In this document: one piece after another, positions 14,802-22,979 of the stretch
Layout of the letters: every line of letters begins with the position of its first letter
Numbering within the stretch: the stretch's first letter is position 1
Assembly (NCBI RefSeq): GCF_021147775.1
Contig: NZ_JAGTPK010000036.1
Span: forward strand, 1 to 55,836
Direction of reading: 5' to 3'
Length of the DNA: 55,836 nt
From: Pseudomonas californiensis
GTDB taxonomy: Bacteria; Pseudomonadota; Gammaproteobacteria; Pseudomonadales; Pseudomonadaceae
The notes under the pieces: generated by a model
The model's database searches: none
What the model saw: only the letters and a program-made list of their open reading frames with translations
What the model was told of the DNA's origin: nothing
Program-made: the position numbers and the translations under genes

Positions 14802-16976
14802 TCAGAAGTTGACCGAGGCCGACAAGCGGGCGGTGCGAGGCGCGCCCATGAACAGGTAGTCGTCGCCAAGGTACTCGCCCACGTCGCGCCAGTAGCGCTT
14901 GTCGAACAGGTTGTCCACGGTCAGGCGCAGCACCGTGTCGTAGCCGCCCACTCTGGTGCTGTAACGACTGCCGATGTTGAACAGCGCGTAGTCATTCACC
15001 TGAACGGAGCCTTCGCGATCTGCCATCTTGCTGGCGCTGTACTGCACCCCGCCGAGCAACGCCAGCCCGCGTATCGGCAGGCTGTAATCGGCTTGCAGGG
15101 TCCCGCGGAATTTGGGCACGTTGAGCGCCTGGTGACCTTCGTATGTTGGCGTGCCGCTGTTCTCGACACGCGCACGGATTGCAGCAGCGCTGGCGGATAT
15201 CTGCAAACGATCGGTCAGCCAGCCGTTGGCACCCAGCTCCAGCCCCGTGTTCTTCTGCTCGCCCTGCTGGACGTAAGTAAACGTACCGTCATCATTGGGT
15301 CTGGAGTACTGGTAAGCCTGACGCGCTTGGAAAAGCGCGGCGGTCAGGCTCATGCGCTGCCAGTCGTACTTGATACCGGCTTCCAGTTGTCGCGAGAGGG
15401 TCGGAGCCAGAATTTCACTGGCGTTGCTGGTGAACCATGCAGCCGTGCCACCCAGCGACAGCCCCTTGCTGTAACTGGTGTAAAGGGACAGGTTTTCCAC
15501 CGGTTTGTAGATCAGTGCCGCTTGCGGCAGGAACACTGAACGCTCGGTGTGCCGTGCGTCGCTGCCATCTTCGTTATAGGCCTGCTCGTCGAGCTGCACC
15601 AGACGCCCGCCCAGTACCGTCTGCCAGTGATCGTTGAAGCTGATCCGGTCGGTCACGAACAGCCCGTACTGGCGGCTGTCGAGGCGGCGTTCGGTGTGCG
15701 GCAAGGTGAGGTCGGACGGCGTAACCGTTTCGGGCGATTCGTTGATGTTGCCCGAACCGCTGAACTCGTTGAACGTACCACGGGTGTCCACCGTGCGGCG
15801 GTAAGCGCTAGTGCCGAAGGTCAGTTCGTGTGCCAGCGAACCGGTGTTGAAGGTACCGGTCATGGCCGCTTCAATTTCGTCGTTGCGACGCGTGTCATCC
15901 GGGCTGCGGAAGTCATAGATGTCGTAACCGCCCTCGGCGCTGAAATGGTTGGGCACAGCCTCGGTCGCGCAACTGGCCGAGCCGTAGCAGCCCCACGCAA
16001 ATGCGCTGTAATCATCAATGACCACACGACTGCGTGATGCGCTCAGGCTGCCTTTCCAGCTGTCGTTGAAACGGTATTCAAAACGACCGTTCAGGTTCAG
16101 CGAGTCGATTCCGACCGGATTTGACCACGGTTGGTAACCCAGCAATTTGCGAGGTGAGGCGCCGTGCGGCAATTCAGTCCCGCCGAGCAATTGGTAACCG
16201 GGGGCAGAACGCTGTTCTTTGGTCTGATATTCGACGTCAAGCTGCAACAAGGCACGCTCGCTGATTGCCCAGTCAAACGCCAGCGAGGCGAAATCCCGCT
16301 GGCCATCGGCATGCTCGACGTAGGAGCGAATGTCTTCATGGGCCAGGTTGGCGCGCAGCCCGAACTGGTTGTCACTGCCGAACCAGCCTCCGACGTCAGT
16401 CGCGATGTAGCGCTCGCCGTGCTCGTTGGTCGAGACCGTAATTGAACGAACATCCTGCGCCCGCTTGGTTTGATAGTTGATCACGCCGCCGGGCTCCGAC
16501 GCCCCGCTTTGCAGGCCCGACAAACCTTTCAGCAGTTCCACTTGCTGCTTGTTTTCCAATGCCACGCTCTGTTCGCCGGCAATGCTGCGACCGTTGATAC
16601 GGTAGCTGTTGGCCGCATTCAAGGAAAAGCCGCGCACAACGAAGTTTTCGTAGTAGCCCACCGGGGCATAGCCCTCGCCCACCGACGCATCGTTGCGCAG
16701 CACCTCACTGAGCAAGCGGGCCTGGCGATCCTGAATAAGCGCTTCGGTAAACACCGAGACTGACGCTGGCGTGTCGAGCAATGTCGCCTGACCGAAGCCC
16801 GCAATTGCGGCGCGGCTCGTCTTATAGTCAGTCTCACGCGCAGGCTCACTCATGCCTGACACATTGACGGCGTCCAGAGTGACCGGCCCGGCCCCCCAGG
16901 ACGGCGAGGCAGCGGCTATCCCGAAAGGCAGCAAACGCCACGCAAGGCGCACGGCAGGTCGATAAGGTGTGCTCAT
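14802..16976 (-). CDS. TonB-dependent siderophore receptor
   Basis: A 724-residue outer-membrane receptor. A signal peptide ends near SWGAG. A TonB-box-like stretch (LDAVNVSG) is followed by the plug domain (SVSVFTEALIQDRQ, VLRNDASVGEGYAPVGYYENFVVRGF, LLKGLSGLQSGASEPGGVINY) and a 22-strand barrel ending in RTARLSASVNF with terminal Phe. The LLKG...GxxEPGG motif is typical of FhuA/FpvA-type hydroxamate or catecholate receptors. There is no N-terminal signalling (STN) domain, so it does not control its own sigma factor. No clear Fur box was found upstream. The MFS gene downstream is likely functionally linked. Confidence 0.88.
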   Translation of the reverse strand: MSTPYRPAVRLAWRLLPFGIAAASPSWGAGPVTLDAVNVSGMSEPARETDYKTSRAAIAGFGQATLLDTPASVSVFTEALIQDRQARLLSEVLRNDASVGEGYAPVGYYENFVVRGFSLNAANSYRINGRSIAGEQSVALENKQQVELLKGLSGLQSGASEPGGVINYQTKRAQDVRSITVSTNEHGERYIATDVGGWFGSDNQFGLRANLAHEDIRSYVEHADGQRDFASLAFDWAISERALLQLDVEYQTKEQRSAPGYQLLGGTELPHGASPRKLLGYQPWSNPVGIDSLNLNGRFEYRFNDSWKGSLSASRSRVVIDDYSAFAWGCYGSASCATEAVPNHFSAEGGYDIYDFRSPDDTRRNDEIEAAMTGTFNTGSLAHELTFGTSAYRRTVDTRGTFNEFSGSGNINESPETVTPSDLTLPHTERRLDSRQYGLFVTDRISFNDHWQTVLGGRLVQLDEQAYNEDGSDARHTERSVFLPQAALIYKPVENLSLYTSYSKGLSLGGTAAWFTSNASEILAPTLSRQLEAGIKYDWQRMSLTAALFQARQAYQYSRPNDDGTFTYVQQGEQKNTGLELGANGWLTDRLQISASAAAIRARVENSGTPTYEGHQALNVPKFRGTLQADYSLPIRGLALLGGVQYSASKMADREGSVQVNDYALFNIGSRYSTRVGGYDTVLRLTVDNLFDKRYWRDVGEYLGDDYLFMGAPRTARLSASVNF

Positions 16977-17191
16977 TGTTCAGACTCCAGAAGATCAGGC
17001 GCCCGGACAGACGCGAAGCACCTTCCGGCAGGGGGCAACCTTTTACGTTTACCGCAGGTTTTTTTCAACCTTTGCGTGCCCGCCACCGGCAGTGCGGTGA
17101 GACATCACCTAATAGACGATTCTGGGCGAGAAACAATGAGTGACAGTCCTGTGAAAAACCATCCGCCGCATCCCATTCGCCAGCGTGGATA

Positions 17192-17224
17192 ATTAAGCGT
17201 GAATTAAGTATGCGTGGCTAATCT
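17192..17224 (+). promoter_or_regulatory. Direct-repeat response-regulator site and -10 box upstream of the PepSY gene
   Basis: ATTAAG (17192-17197) is repeated at 17203-17208 after 5 bases, matching the hexamer-N5-hexamer layout bound by PmrA/QseB-type OmpR-family regulators. Ten bases further is TAATCT (17219-17224), a plausible -10, so the repeat overlaps the -35 position as in activated promoters. The PepSY start is 74 bp downstream. The same geometry occurs at 37340-37372. The 321-bp divergent gap (16977-17297) holds nothing else that I can identify. Confidence 0.5.
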
Positions 17225-17297
17225 GAACTCAACACAGCGCTGAACCATTCAGCGAGTCTGGAATCCATTACAACAGATCAATCAGAAGGAACACGTT

Positions 17298-17606
17298 ATG
17301 AAAGTTATGTCTGCCCTCTTCGCCGCTGTTGCCCTGTCCGTTGCTGCTGGCGCAGCCCAAGCCGATATCGGTCCTGATGAAGTCATTCGCCTGCAGAAGG
17401 CTGGCACCGTAGGTGATTTCGAGCAGTTCAACAAAGCGGCTCTGGCCAAGCACTCTGGCTTCACGATCCACGACACTGAACTGGAAAAAAACAAGGCTGG
17501 TCGCCTGGTCTATCAGATCGAACTCAAGGACGCGAAAGGCGTTGAGTGGAACTACGACGTTGATGCAAAGTCGGGTGAAGTTCTTCGCGATAAACAGGAT
17601 CATTAA
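17298..17606 (+). CDS. PepSY-domain secreted protein
   Basis: A 102-residue exported protein with a signal peptide (MKVMSALFAAVALSVAAGAA, cleavage near QADI) and one PepSY domain: AGTVGDFEQFNKAAL, then GRLVYQIELKDAKGVEWNYDVDAKSGEVL. PepSY proteins act in the periplasm as inhibitors or as partners of sensor kinases, and are often regulated by PmrAB/QseBC/CarRS-type systems. AAGGA precedes the ATG. A strong intrinsic terminator follows, so it is monocistronic. The upstream direct repeat suggests control by an OmpR-family regulator, possibly the one at 41703. Confidence 0.85.
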   Translation: MKVMSALFAAVALSVAAGAAQADIGPDEVIRLQKAGTVGDFEQFNKAALAKHSGFTIHDTELEKNKAGRLVYQIELKDAKGVEWNYDVDAKSGEVLRDKQDH

Positions 17607-17641
17607 TCTGTCTCTCGATAGAATGACACAACGCCTGTAAG

Positions 17642-17671
17642 AAAAATTCCCGCACTTGGCGGGAATTTTTT
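17642..17671. terminator. Rho-independent terminator, bidirectional
   Basis: AAAATTCCCGC pairs with GCGGGAATTTT across a short loop, followed by T residues on the plus strand and A-rich sequence on the other side. This allows termination of both the PepSY gene and the convergent PQQ dehydrogenase gene. Confidence 0.85.
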
Positions 17672-17693
17672 CGTGTTGAGTTTAAATCAAACT

Positions 17694-18857
17694 TTATTGA
17701 TCAAGTCCAACTTTCAACAGATTGCCCTTGTCGTCATCCGTCAGCAGATAAACATAACCGTCCGGCCCCTCACGAACATCACGAATACGCTGCTTCATGT
17801 CTTTCAAGAGGCGTTCTTCGTGAACGATTTTGTCCCCTTCGAACTTCAAACGTATCAGCTCTTCAGTGGCCAGTGCACCAATGAACAGACTGTGATCCCA
17901 CGCCTTGAAACGGTCGCTGTCATAAAAAGCCATGCCACTGACGCCGGGTGACTGCTCCCAGACCTGATACGGCACCTTGGTACCTTCAACAAATTTGCCT
18001 TTGGCCTCCGGGATCGGCTCGCCAGAATAATTGATGCCATGGGTTGCCAGCGGCCAGCCGTAATTCTGGCCGCGCTCAATGATATTCACCTCATCACCGC
18101 CCTTTGGACCATGTTCGTTGGTCCACAACGTGCCAGACCATGGGTTCAGCGCTGCGCCCTGCTGATTGCGGTGACCGTAGGACCAGATCTCTGGACGGAC
18201 GTTTTTCTGCCCGACAAAAGGGTTGTCCTTCGGCACGTTGCCATCGGGGAAGATGCGGACAACCTTGCCTTGCAGCTTGTCCAGATCCTGCGCGGTGGGC
18301 CGGTCGTTGTTCTCACCCAGAGCGATGAACAGATAACCGTCACGGTCGAACACCATCCGCGAACCAAAGTGGTTGCCGACCGACAGTTTGGGTTCCTGAC
18401 GGAAGATCACTTCAAAGTCTTCCAGCTTCGTCATGTCGGTCGACAACCGGCCGCGCCCTGCCGCGGTGCCTGCCGTGTCACCCTGAGCAGCGGTCTTGCC
18501 ACTCCCTTCGGAATAGGTCAGATAGACCATGCGGTCCTTGGCAAAGTCAGGTGAAAGCACCACATCCATCAAGCCGCCCTGCTTCCTGGCCCACACCTCA
18601 GGCACGCCGGAAATGGGGCCGGACAGCTTGCCATCTGCCGAAACCAGACGCAGATTGCCTGAGCGCTCCGTGACGAGGATGCCTTTCTTGTCCGGCAGAA
18701 ACGCGAGCGCCCATGGATGGTCAAGCCCTTCGGCAATCGTGGTGACGCTCACGGTACCCAGCTCGCTTTTGTACTGCTCTGTGGCGGCGCCTGCAGACAG
18801 CGACAGGCTCAAGGCTGCTGCGGTGCACAGTGTTGCGATCAGGGTCTTTCTAAACAT
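17694..18857 (-). CDS. PQQ-dependent sugar dehydrogenase (soluble aldose dehydrogenase type)
   Basis: A 387-residue periplasmic protein of the YliI/Asd family, a six-bladed propeller that oxidises aldose sugars with PQQ. Start ATG 18855-18857 has AAGGAA upstream; the signal peptide ends near AGAA. Motifs include GLDHPWALAFLPD, GGLMDVVLSPDF, GNHFGSRMVFDRDGYLF, SYGHRNQQGAALNPWSGTLW, NEHGPKGGDEVN and a GQNYGWP turn. The family's PQQ-contacting His and Arg residues lie within these blocks. The next gene on the strand is a small secreted protein 64 bp upstream. Confidence 0.88.
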   Translation of the reverse strand: MFRKTLIATLCTAAALSLSLSAGAATEQYKSELGTVSVTTIAEGLDHPWALAFLPDKKGILVTERSGNLRLVSADGKLSGPISGVPEVWARKQGGLMDVVLSPDFAKDRMVYLTYSEGSGKTAAQGDTAGTAAGRGRLSTDMTKLEDFEVIFRQEPKLSVGNHFGSRMVFDRDGYLFIALGENNDRPTAQDLDKLQGKVVRIFPDGNVPKDNPFVGQKNVRPEIWSYGHRNQQGAALNPWSGTLWTNEHGPKGGDEVNIIERGQNYGWPLATHGINYSGEPIPEAKGKFVEGTKVPYQVWEQSPGVSGMAFYDSDRFKAWDHSLFIGALATEELIRLKFEGDKIVHEERLLKDMKQRIRDVREGPDGYVYLLTDDDKGNLLKVGLDQ

Positions 18858-18921
18858 GGGCGATTCCTTGTGCATGGATTGGGCGTGCCGCCAGCAATGG
18901 TCGGCACCCAAAGTGGCGGGT

Positions 18922-19242
18922 TCAATTGGAGCGCCTGGAGTCAGGCGTCAGCGTGGTCGGTGGCCTGGGTGTTTGCCGGGACGGCTGGCCGTTGCCGATA
19001 CCGCCGTTTTCGATCGTTGGCTTACGCACGGGCGGAGCAATGTTGGGCGCGCGGCCACGCGGCGTCGTGGGCTCGGTGCCCTGTCGGCTGTTGGGGTTGG
19101 CTCGTTTGGTCGGGCTGTTGTAGGGGTTGCCGTTTGCGCCACTGTTGGGCGTACTGTTCGGCAGGGTCTGTGCGTGGACAACGCTGATACTCGACAACAC
19201 ACAGAACGCGATCCCTAGCAGTTTTCTCGCAAAACTGTTCAT
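18922..19242 (-). CDS. Small secreted Pro/Asn-rich protein
   Basis: A 106-residue product with a clear signal peptide (MNSFARKLLGIAFCVLSSIS, cleavage near VHAQ). A low-complexity mature part follows, rich in Asn, Pro, Thr, Arg and Gly (NSTPNSGANGNPYNSPTKRA). Start ATG 19240-19242 has GAGG at proper spacing; a GTG directly before it is less likely. It probably shares a transcript with the PQQ dehydrogenase. Function is unknown; disordered periplasmic or envelope proteins look like this. Confidence 0.65.
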   Translation of the reverse strand: MNSFARKLLGIAFCVLSSISVVHAQTLPNSTPNSGANGNPYNSPTKRANPNSRQGTEPTTPRGRAPNIAPPVRKPTIENGGIGNGQPSRQTPRPPTTLTPDSRRSN

Positions 19243-19387
19243 CACTTACCTCAGGGGAACGGTGAAGACTCAGGCCTTTGATGGCGATTCGAGCCTCAGG
19301 TTCGACCGTGCGCCGCTGATCAGCAAGTAAAGCGAGGGAAGAGTTTGTAACAAGGATGGTCACAAGCGCGGACGGGCAGCGCTGCCT

Positions 19388-20623
19388 TTACGGTTCAATC
19401 AGGGGCGATGGCAACAACGTCGAGGTCAAACGGGGCATGCTGAAGGTGAACGTGGTGCCCCGCTCACGTGTTGAACACACCTCAAGCGTGCCCTGGTGGG
19501 CCAGAGCAATCTGGCTGGCGATGTACAGCCCTAGCCCAAGCCCGGCCTGCGGCGCATCAGTCACTGGCCGCGAGTAGGGCTGGAACAGCTGAGCCAGAAC
19601 TGTTTCCGGGATGGGCTCGCCCTGATTGGTCACGCTGAGCAGGAACGCGTCGTCATTGGCCAGAGCAACAACTTCGACCGGGCTGGCGGCGTCACCGTGG
19701 GCAATCGCATTGGACACAAGATTGGACAGCAACTGGGCAATCCGTCCGTGATCGCAGTAGATGCTTTCCAGCCTGCCGATACGTGAGTGGATCAATCGGG
19801 TCGGGTGCACGCGCTGCACTTCCGATACAACGTGCTCAAGCGTCGCCTCCAGACCCTCACCGTCGTGCAAGCTCAACGGGATGCCGTGTCCCAACCGGCC
19901 ACGTGCGAAATCAAGGACATCGTCCACCAATTGTGAAGCACGCTTGCCGGAGGTCAGGATGTGGTTGACGATCTGCTGGGCCTTGTCATCGAGAGGTCTG
20001 CGCAACAACAGTTCGGCACTGGCATTGATGGCGAACAGAGGGTTGCGCAAATCATGCCCCAGTACCGCAATGAACTGCTCACGCAGCTCGGACACTTCAC
20101 GCTCGGCCAACAGGTCTGCGCGCACTTGCTGCATGTTGTCTTCCGACTCGATCTGCAAGGCCAACAGCCGGGCGAACGACTCCATCATGGTGAGAATGGG
20201 CGTACCGGTCAGCTTCGCAGGTTTGGGATCGAGCGCGCAGATGGTGCCGAAGAAGGCACCACTGGACAAGAAGATCGGCACCGAAATGTAGCTCTGGAAT
20301 TTGTACAGGCGCGGCGTGTGGTGCAGGCAGAACGTCGCGTCTTCAGCCACGTGGTCGATTACCACCGGCTGATGCGAAGAGCGGATTTCATGGCAGATCG
20401 TGCTGGTGAGTTCCAGCTCACCACCGGGGGCCAGGCCAAAATCCAGACTGTCACGCACGGCGCAGGCAACCCATTTGTGTTCTGTGACGCGCGCGACCGC
20501 AGCGAACCCCAGGCCGGTGGATTCGGTGATGACTTGCAGGATGGCCGGGACGGCGCTGATCCGTCCGATCGTAGCTACATCATTTGCAATGGATTGCCGC
20601 ATGTCATACCCGTAACGAAGCAT
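19388..20623 (-). CDS. GAF-domain sensor histidine kinase (orphan)
   Basis: A cytoplasmic kinase of about 411 residues without membrane segments. The GAF domain covers ~15-160 (ILQVITESTGLGFAAVARV, SYISVPIFLSSGAFFGTICA). The HisKA dimerisation helix carries the phospho-acceptor in FIAVLGHDLRNPL. The ATPase domain has LLSNLVSNAIAHG (N-box) and GLGLGLYIASQIA (G2). The G1 region reads NQGEPIP rather than DxGxGIP, a substitution shared with the PAS kinase upstream. The two kinases look like paralogues. No response regulator is adjacent. The start is uncertain: ATGs at 20647, 20623 and 20602 all lack a good ribosome binding site. Confidence 0.8.
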   Translation of the reverse strand: MLRYGYDMRQSIANDVATIGRISAVPAILQVITESTGLGFAAVARVTEHKWVACAVRDSLDFGLAPGGELELTSTICHEIRSSHQPVVIDHVAEDATFCLHHTPRLYKFQSYISVPIFLSSGAFFGTICALDPKPAKLTGTPILTMMESFARLLALQIESEDNMQQVRADLLAEREVSELREQFIAVLGHDLRNPLFAINASAELLLRRPLDDKAQQIVNHILTSGKRASQLVDDVLDFARGRLGHGIPLSLHDGEGLEATLEHVVSEVQRVHPTRLIHSRIGRLESIYCDHGRIAQLLSNLVSNAIAHGDAASPVEVVALANDDAFLLSVTNQGEPIPETVLAQLFQPYSRPVTDAPQAGLGLGLYIASQIALAHQGTLEVCSTRERGTTFTFSMPRLTSTLLPSPLIEP

Positions 20624-20833
20624 TGAAGAGGTGAAGACCGAGGCCATTTTAAAGGGCTGTCGGTGATTGCGCATCACCGGATTAACCTTAGCGTTTACTC
20701 ACGTGTCTGCACAACGACAATGAACAAGCGATAACGGACGGCGATAATATCCCTCATTCGAATATCAATAAATCCATTCGAGTGGTTTTTACCACGAAGT
20801 TTTGGCACATAACGAGGGCTGAAGACAAACTCA

Positions 20834-22015
20834 TCACGTCAAAGAAGCCGGGCGTGGAAATATCACGGTGAACGTCGTGCCTTCTTGCGCCGATGAGCGA
20901 ACCGTTATGTCCCCCAGGTGCGCACGCACAATTTCCCTGACGATAAACAACCCAAGCCCGACCGTGCGTGTCTCGTCGCCCTCACCCACGATACGAACCA
21001 TGGGTTCATACAGACCGTCGACCTTTTCCATCGGGATAGGCTCGCCCTGGTTGTGTACCGACAGCCTGATCCAGCTGGCATCGAACGCTGTTGTTATCAC
21101 AATCTCGCTCTGCGGCGCGCCGTAATCCACGGCATTGCTCACCAGATTGCCAAGCACCTGCAACAGCCGATCCGCATCAGCCACACAAGCGCCTTCGCCC
21201 TCGCGGTTGTGGGTCAACAGGCGGTCTCCAGACGTCAGGCGAAGTTCCTGGACCCCTCGCCCGACCACTGCGTGTAAATCGACAGGCTGCACAGACACCG
21301 ACATGCCGCGCCCGACCCGAGCGTTGGTAAAGTCCAGCAGGTCGACGATCATGCGCTCGGCCCGGTCGGTCGATTGATCAATGTGGCCAAGGATCCGCGT
21401 TTGCCGGGTGTCCAGATTAGTACGCCCCAGCAATCCTGCCGCCATCTTGATGGCCGCCAGCGGGTTACGCAGATCGTGGCCGACAATGCCGACCATCTGC
21501 TCGGCAAAAATGGCCCGAATTTCCGCTTCGGCATGCGCCAGACGCAGGCGATTGCGCGCAGACGTCAGCTCGGTCTGGACAGCCATCTGCTGCTGCAACA
21601 GTTCTTCAGCCATCTTGCGTGAGGCCAGTAATTCGCGCTCATACCGGTTGCGCTCTTCGGCCATGCACACGGCCAACTCGTGCAGCACGCCGGACGGATG
21701 CGTGCGGCGCACGGCGCTGAGCATCATCGGAACAGGGCGTCCGTCGGCGTGCATCAATTCCACTTTTACTTCGGCAATCGAGCCCTGCGTCTGCAACAGC
21801 GGCGCCCAATGGGTCTGGAGGAACACCCGACCTGCCACGTTCAGCAAATCCTGAAAGCGCTTGCCTTGCAGGGCTTCACGCTCCATCCCCAGCATCCGGC
21901 AAAAGGTCTGATTGACGCGTTCGATGGCGCCGTTGGGCTGGGTAACGATCAAGCCGCACGCGGCGTGCTCGTACAACGCCTCGGTGAGCGGCTGGATCAT
22001 CTCGTCAACCGGCAT
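20834..22015 (-). CDS. PAS-domain sensor histidine kinase coupled to an RsbQ-like hydrolase
   Basis: A 393-residue soluble kinase. A PAS domain spans ~8-120 (GLIVTQPNGAIERVNQTF, MLGMEREALQGKRFQDLL). A coiled linker follows (ERELLASRKMAEELLQQQM), then HisKA with MVGIVGHDLRNPLAAIK and HATPase_c with LQVLGNLVSNAVDYG and VGLGLFIVREIV. The start ATG 22013-22015 lies inside the end of the upstream hydrolase gene (11-base overlap), so translation is coupled. In Bacillus the homologous hydrolase RsbQ activates the PAS-phosphatase RsbP; here the PAS partner is a histidine kinase. No transmembrane segment or adjacent response regulator is present. Confidence 0.85.
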   Translation of the reverse strand: MPVDEMIQPLTEALYEHAACGLIVTQPNGAIERVNQTFCRMLGMEREALQGKRFQDLLNVAGRVFLQTHWAPLLQTQGSIAEVKVELMHADGRPVPMMLSAVRRTHPSGVLHELAVCMAEERNRYERELLASRKMAEELLQQQMAVQTELTSARNRLRLAHAEAEIRAIFAEQMVGIVGHDLRNPLAAIKMAAGLLGRTNLDTRQTRILGHIDQSTDRAERMIVDLLDFTNARVGRGMSVSVQPVDLHAVVGRGVQELRLTSGDRLLTHNREGEGACVADADRLLQVLGNLVSNAVDYGAPQSEIVITTAFDASWIRLSVHNQGEPIPMEKVDGLYEPMVRIVGEGDETRTVGLGLFIVREIVRAHLGDITVRSSAQEGTTFTVIFPRPASLT

Positions 22016-22826
22016 GCGCTGCACATCCGGACGTTTCCAAAAAAGCGTTCATGGCGTCAATACAGGCTTCAGGCGCACTCATATGAGGGTAATGACCTAC
22101 ATTGTCGATCATGTACAAGGTGCTGTCGGGGATCACTGTGTGCAGATACTCACCGACCTGAACTGGCACGACCAGATCGTCACTGCTTTGCAGGATCAGG
22201 GTCCTGGCCTTGAACTGTTCGACATCGGCGCGATGATCGGAAAGGAACGTGACCCGGGCAAATTGCTTGGCGATTTCTGCGTTGGTGCGGTGAAAACTGT
22301 CGGTCAGTTCTACACCCAGTTCAGGCTGCTCGGAAGTCCCCATGAGTGTCGGTGCCATCGTGCTGGACCATCCCAGGTAATTACTTTCAAGCGTTTCCAG
22401 CAACGAGTCGACGTCGGCCCGGGTAAACCCGCCCACGTAGTCGCCGTCGTTGAGGTAATGGGGCGAAGGACCCACCATGACATGGCCCTGAAAACAGCCT
22501 GGTGACTGGAGCTCAGCCAACACGGCAATCATGCAACTGACCGAGTGCCCGACATGAATGACCGGTCCGGAGCCGCCGAACTCGTCGACCAGTTCCAGCA
22601 AGTCGCTGGCGTAGCCTTTCAGCGAAGCATACTTGTGCGGGTAGTAAGCCGAGGTTTCCGATTGCCCACTGCCGACCAGGTCGAACAGCACCACTCTGAA
22701 ACGCTCGGCAAAGTGCGGCGCCATGAAACGCCACATATGCTGGTCGCAGCCGAAACCATGGGCAAATATCAGAGTGACCGGTCCATGGCCTGTGACGTTG
22801 ACATTGTTACGCTGCTGGACCGACAT
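22005..22826 (-). CDS. rsbQ: RsbQ-like alpha/beta hydrolase (RsbQ/D14/KAI2 family)
   Basis: A 273-residue cytoplasmic alpha/beta hydrolase, the size of Bacillus RsbQ (269 aa). It begins RNNVNVTGHGPVTLIFAHGF and has the oxyanion stretch FAHGFGCDQHMW. The catalytic triad is intact: Ser95 in GHSVS, Asp217 in SSDDLVVP and His245 in VGHYPH. DLVGSGQS and YASDLLELVDEF are typical of this family, which also contains the plant strigolactone/karrikin receptors D14 and KAI2. The gene overlaps the PAS kinase gene by 11 bases. By analogy with RsbQP, it should process or bind a small hydrophobic ligand for the PAS domain. Confidence 0.87.
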   Translation of the reverse strand: MSVQQRNNVNVTGHGPVTLIFAHGFGCDQHMWRFMAPHFAERFRVVLFDLVGSGQSETSAYYPHKYASLKGYASDLLELVDEFGGSGPVIHVGHSVSCMIAVLAELQSPGCFQGHVMVGPSPHYLNDGDYVGGFTRADVDSLLETLESNYLGWSSTMAPTLMGTSEQPELGVELTDSFHRTNAEIAKQFARVTFLSDHRADVEQFKARTLILQSSDDLVVPVQVGEYLHTVIPDSTLYMIDNVGHYPHMSAPEACIDAMNAFLETSGCAAHAG

Positions 22827-22979
22827 ATCAGACCCCCGAAGACGGCTTGGCACCCGGCGCGATGCACAGGTTACGATAACGAAAAAGCGAGATTATCACC
22901 GTTGGAGGCGATCTAGTGGCACAAACCGCATATATGATCGAGCCCCTGTCCAGCAGGTCTGCAAAAGAGTGAACACAGC

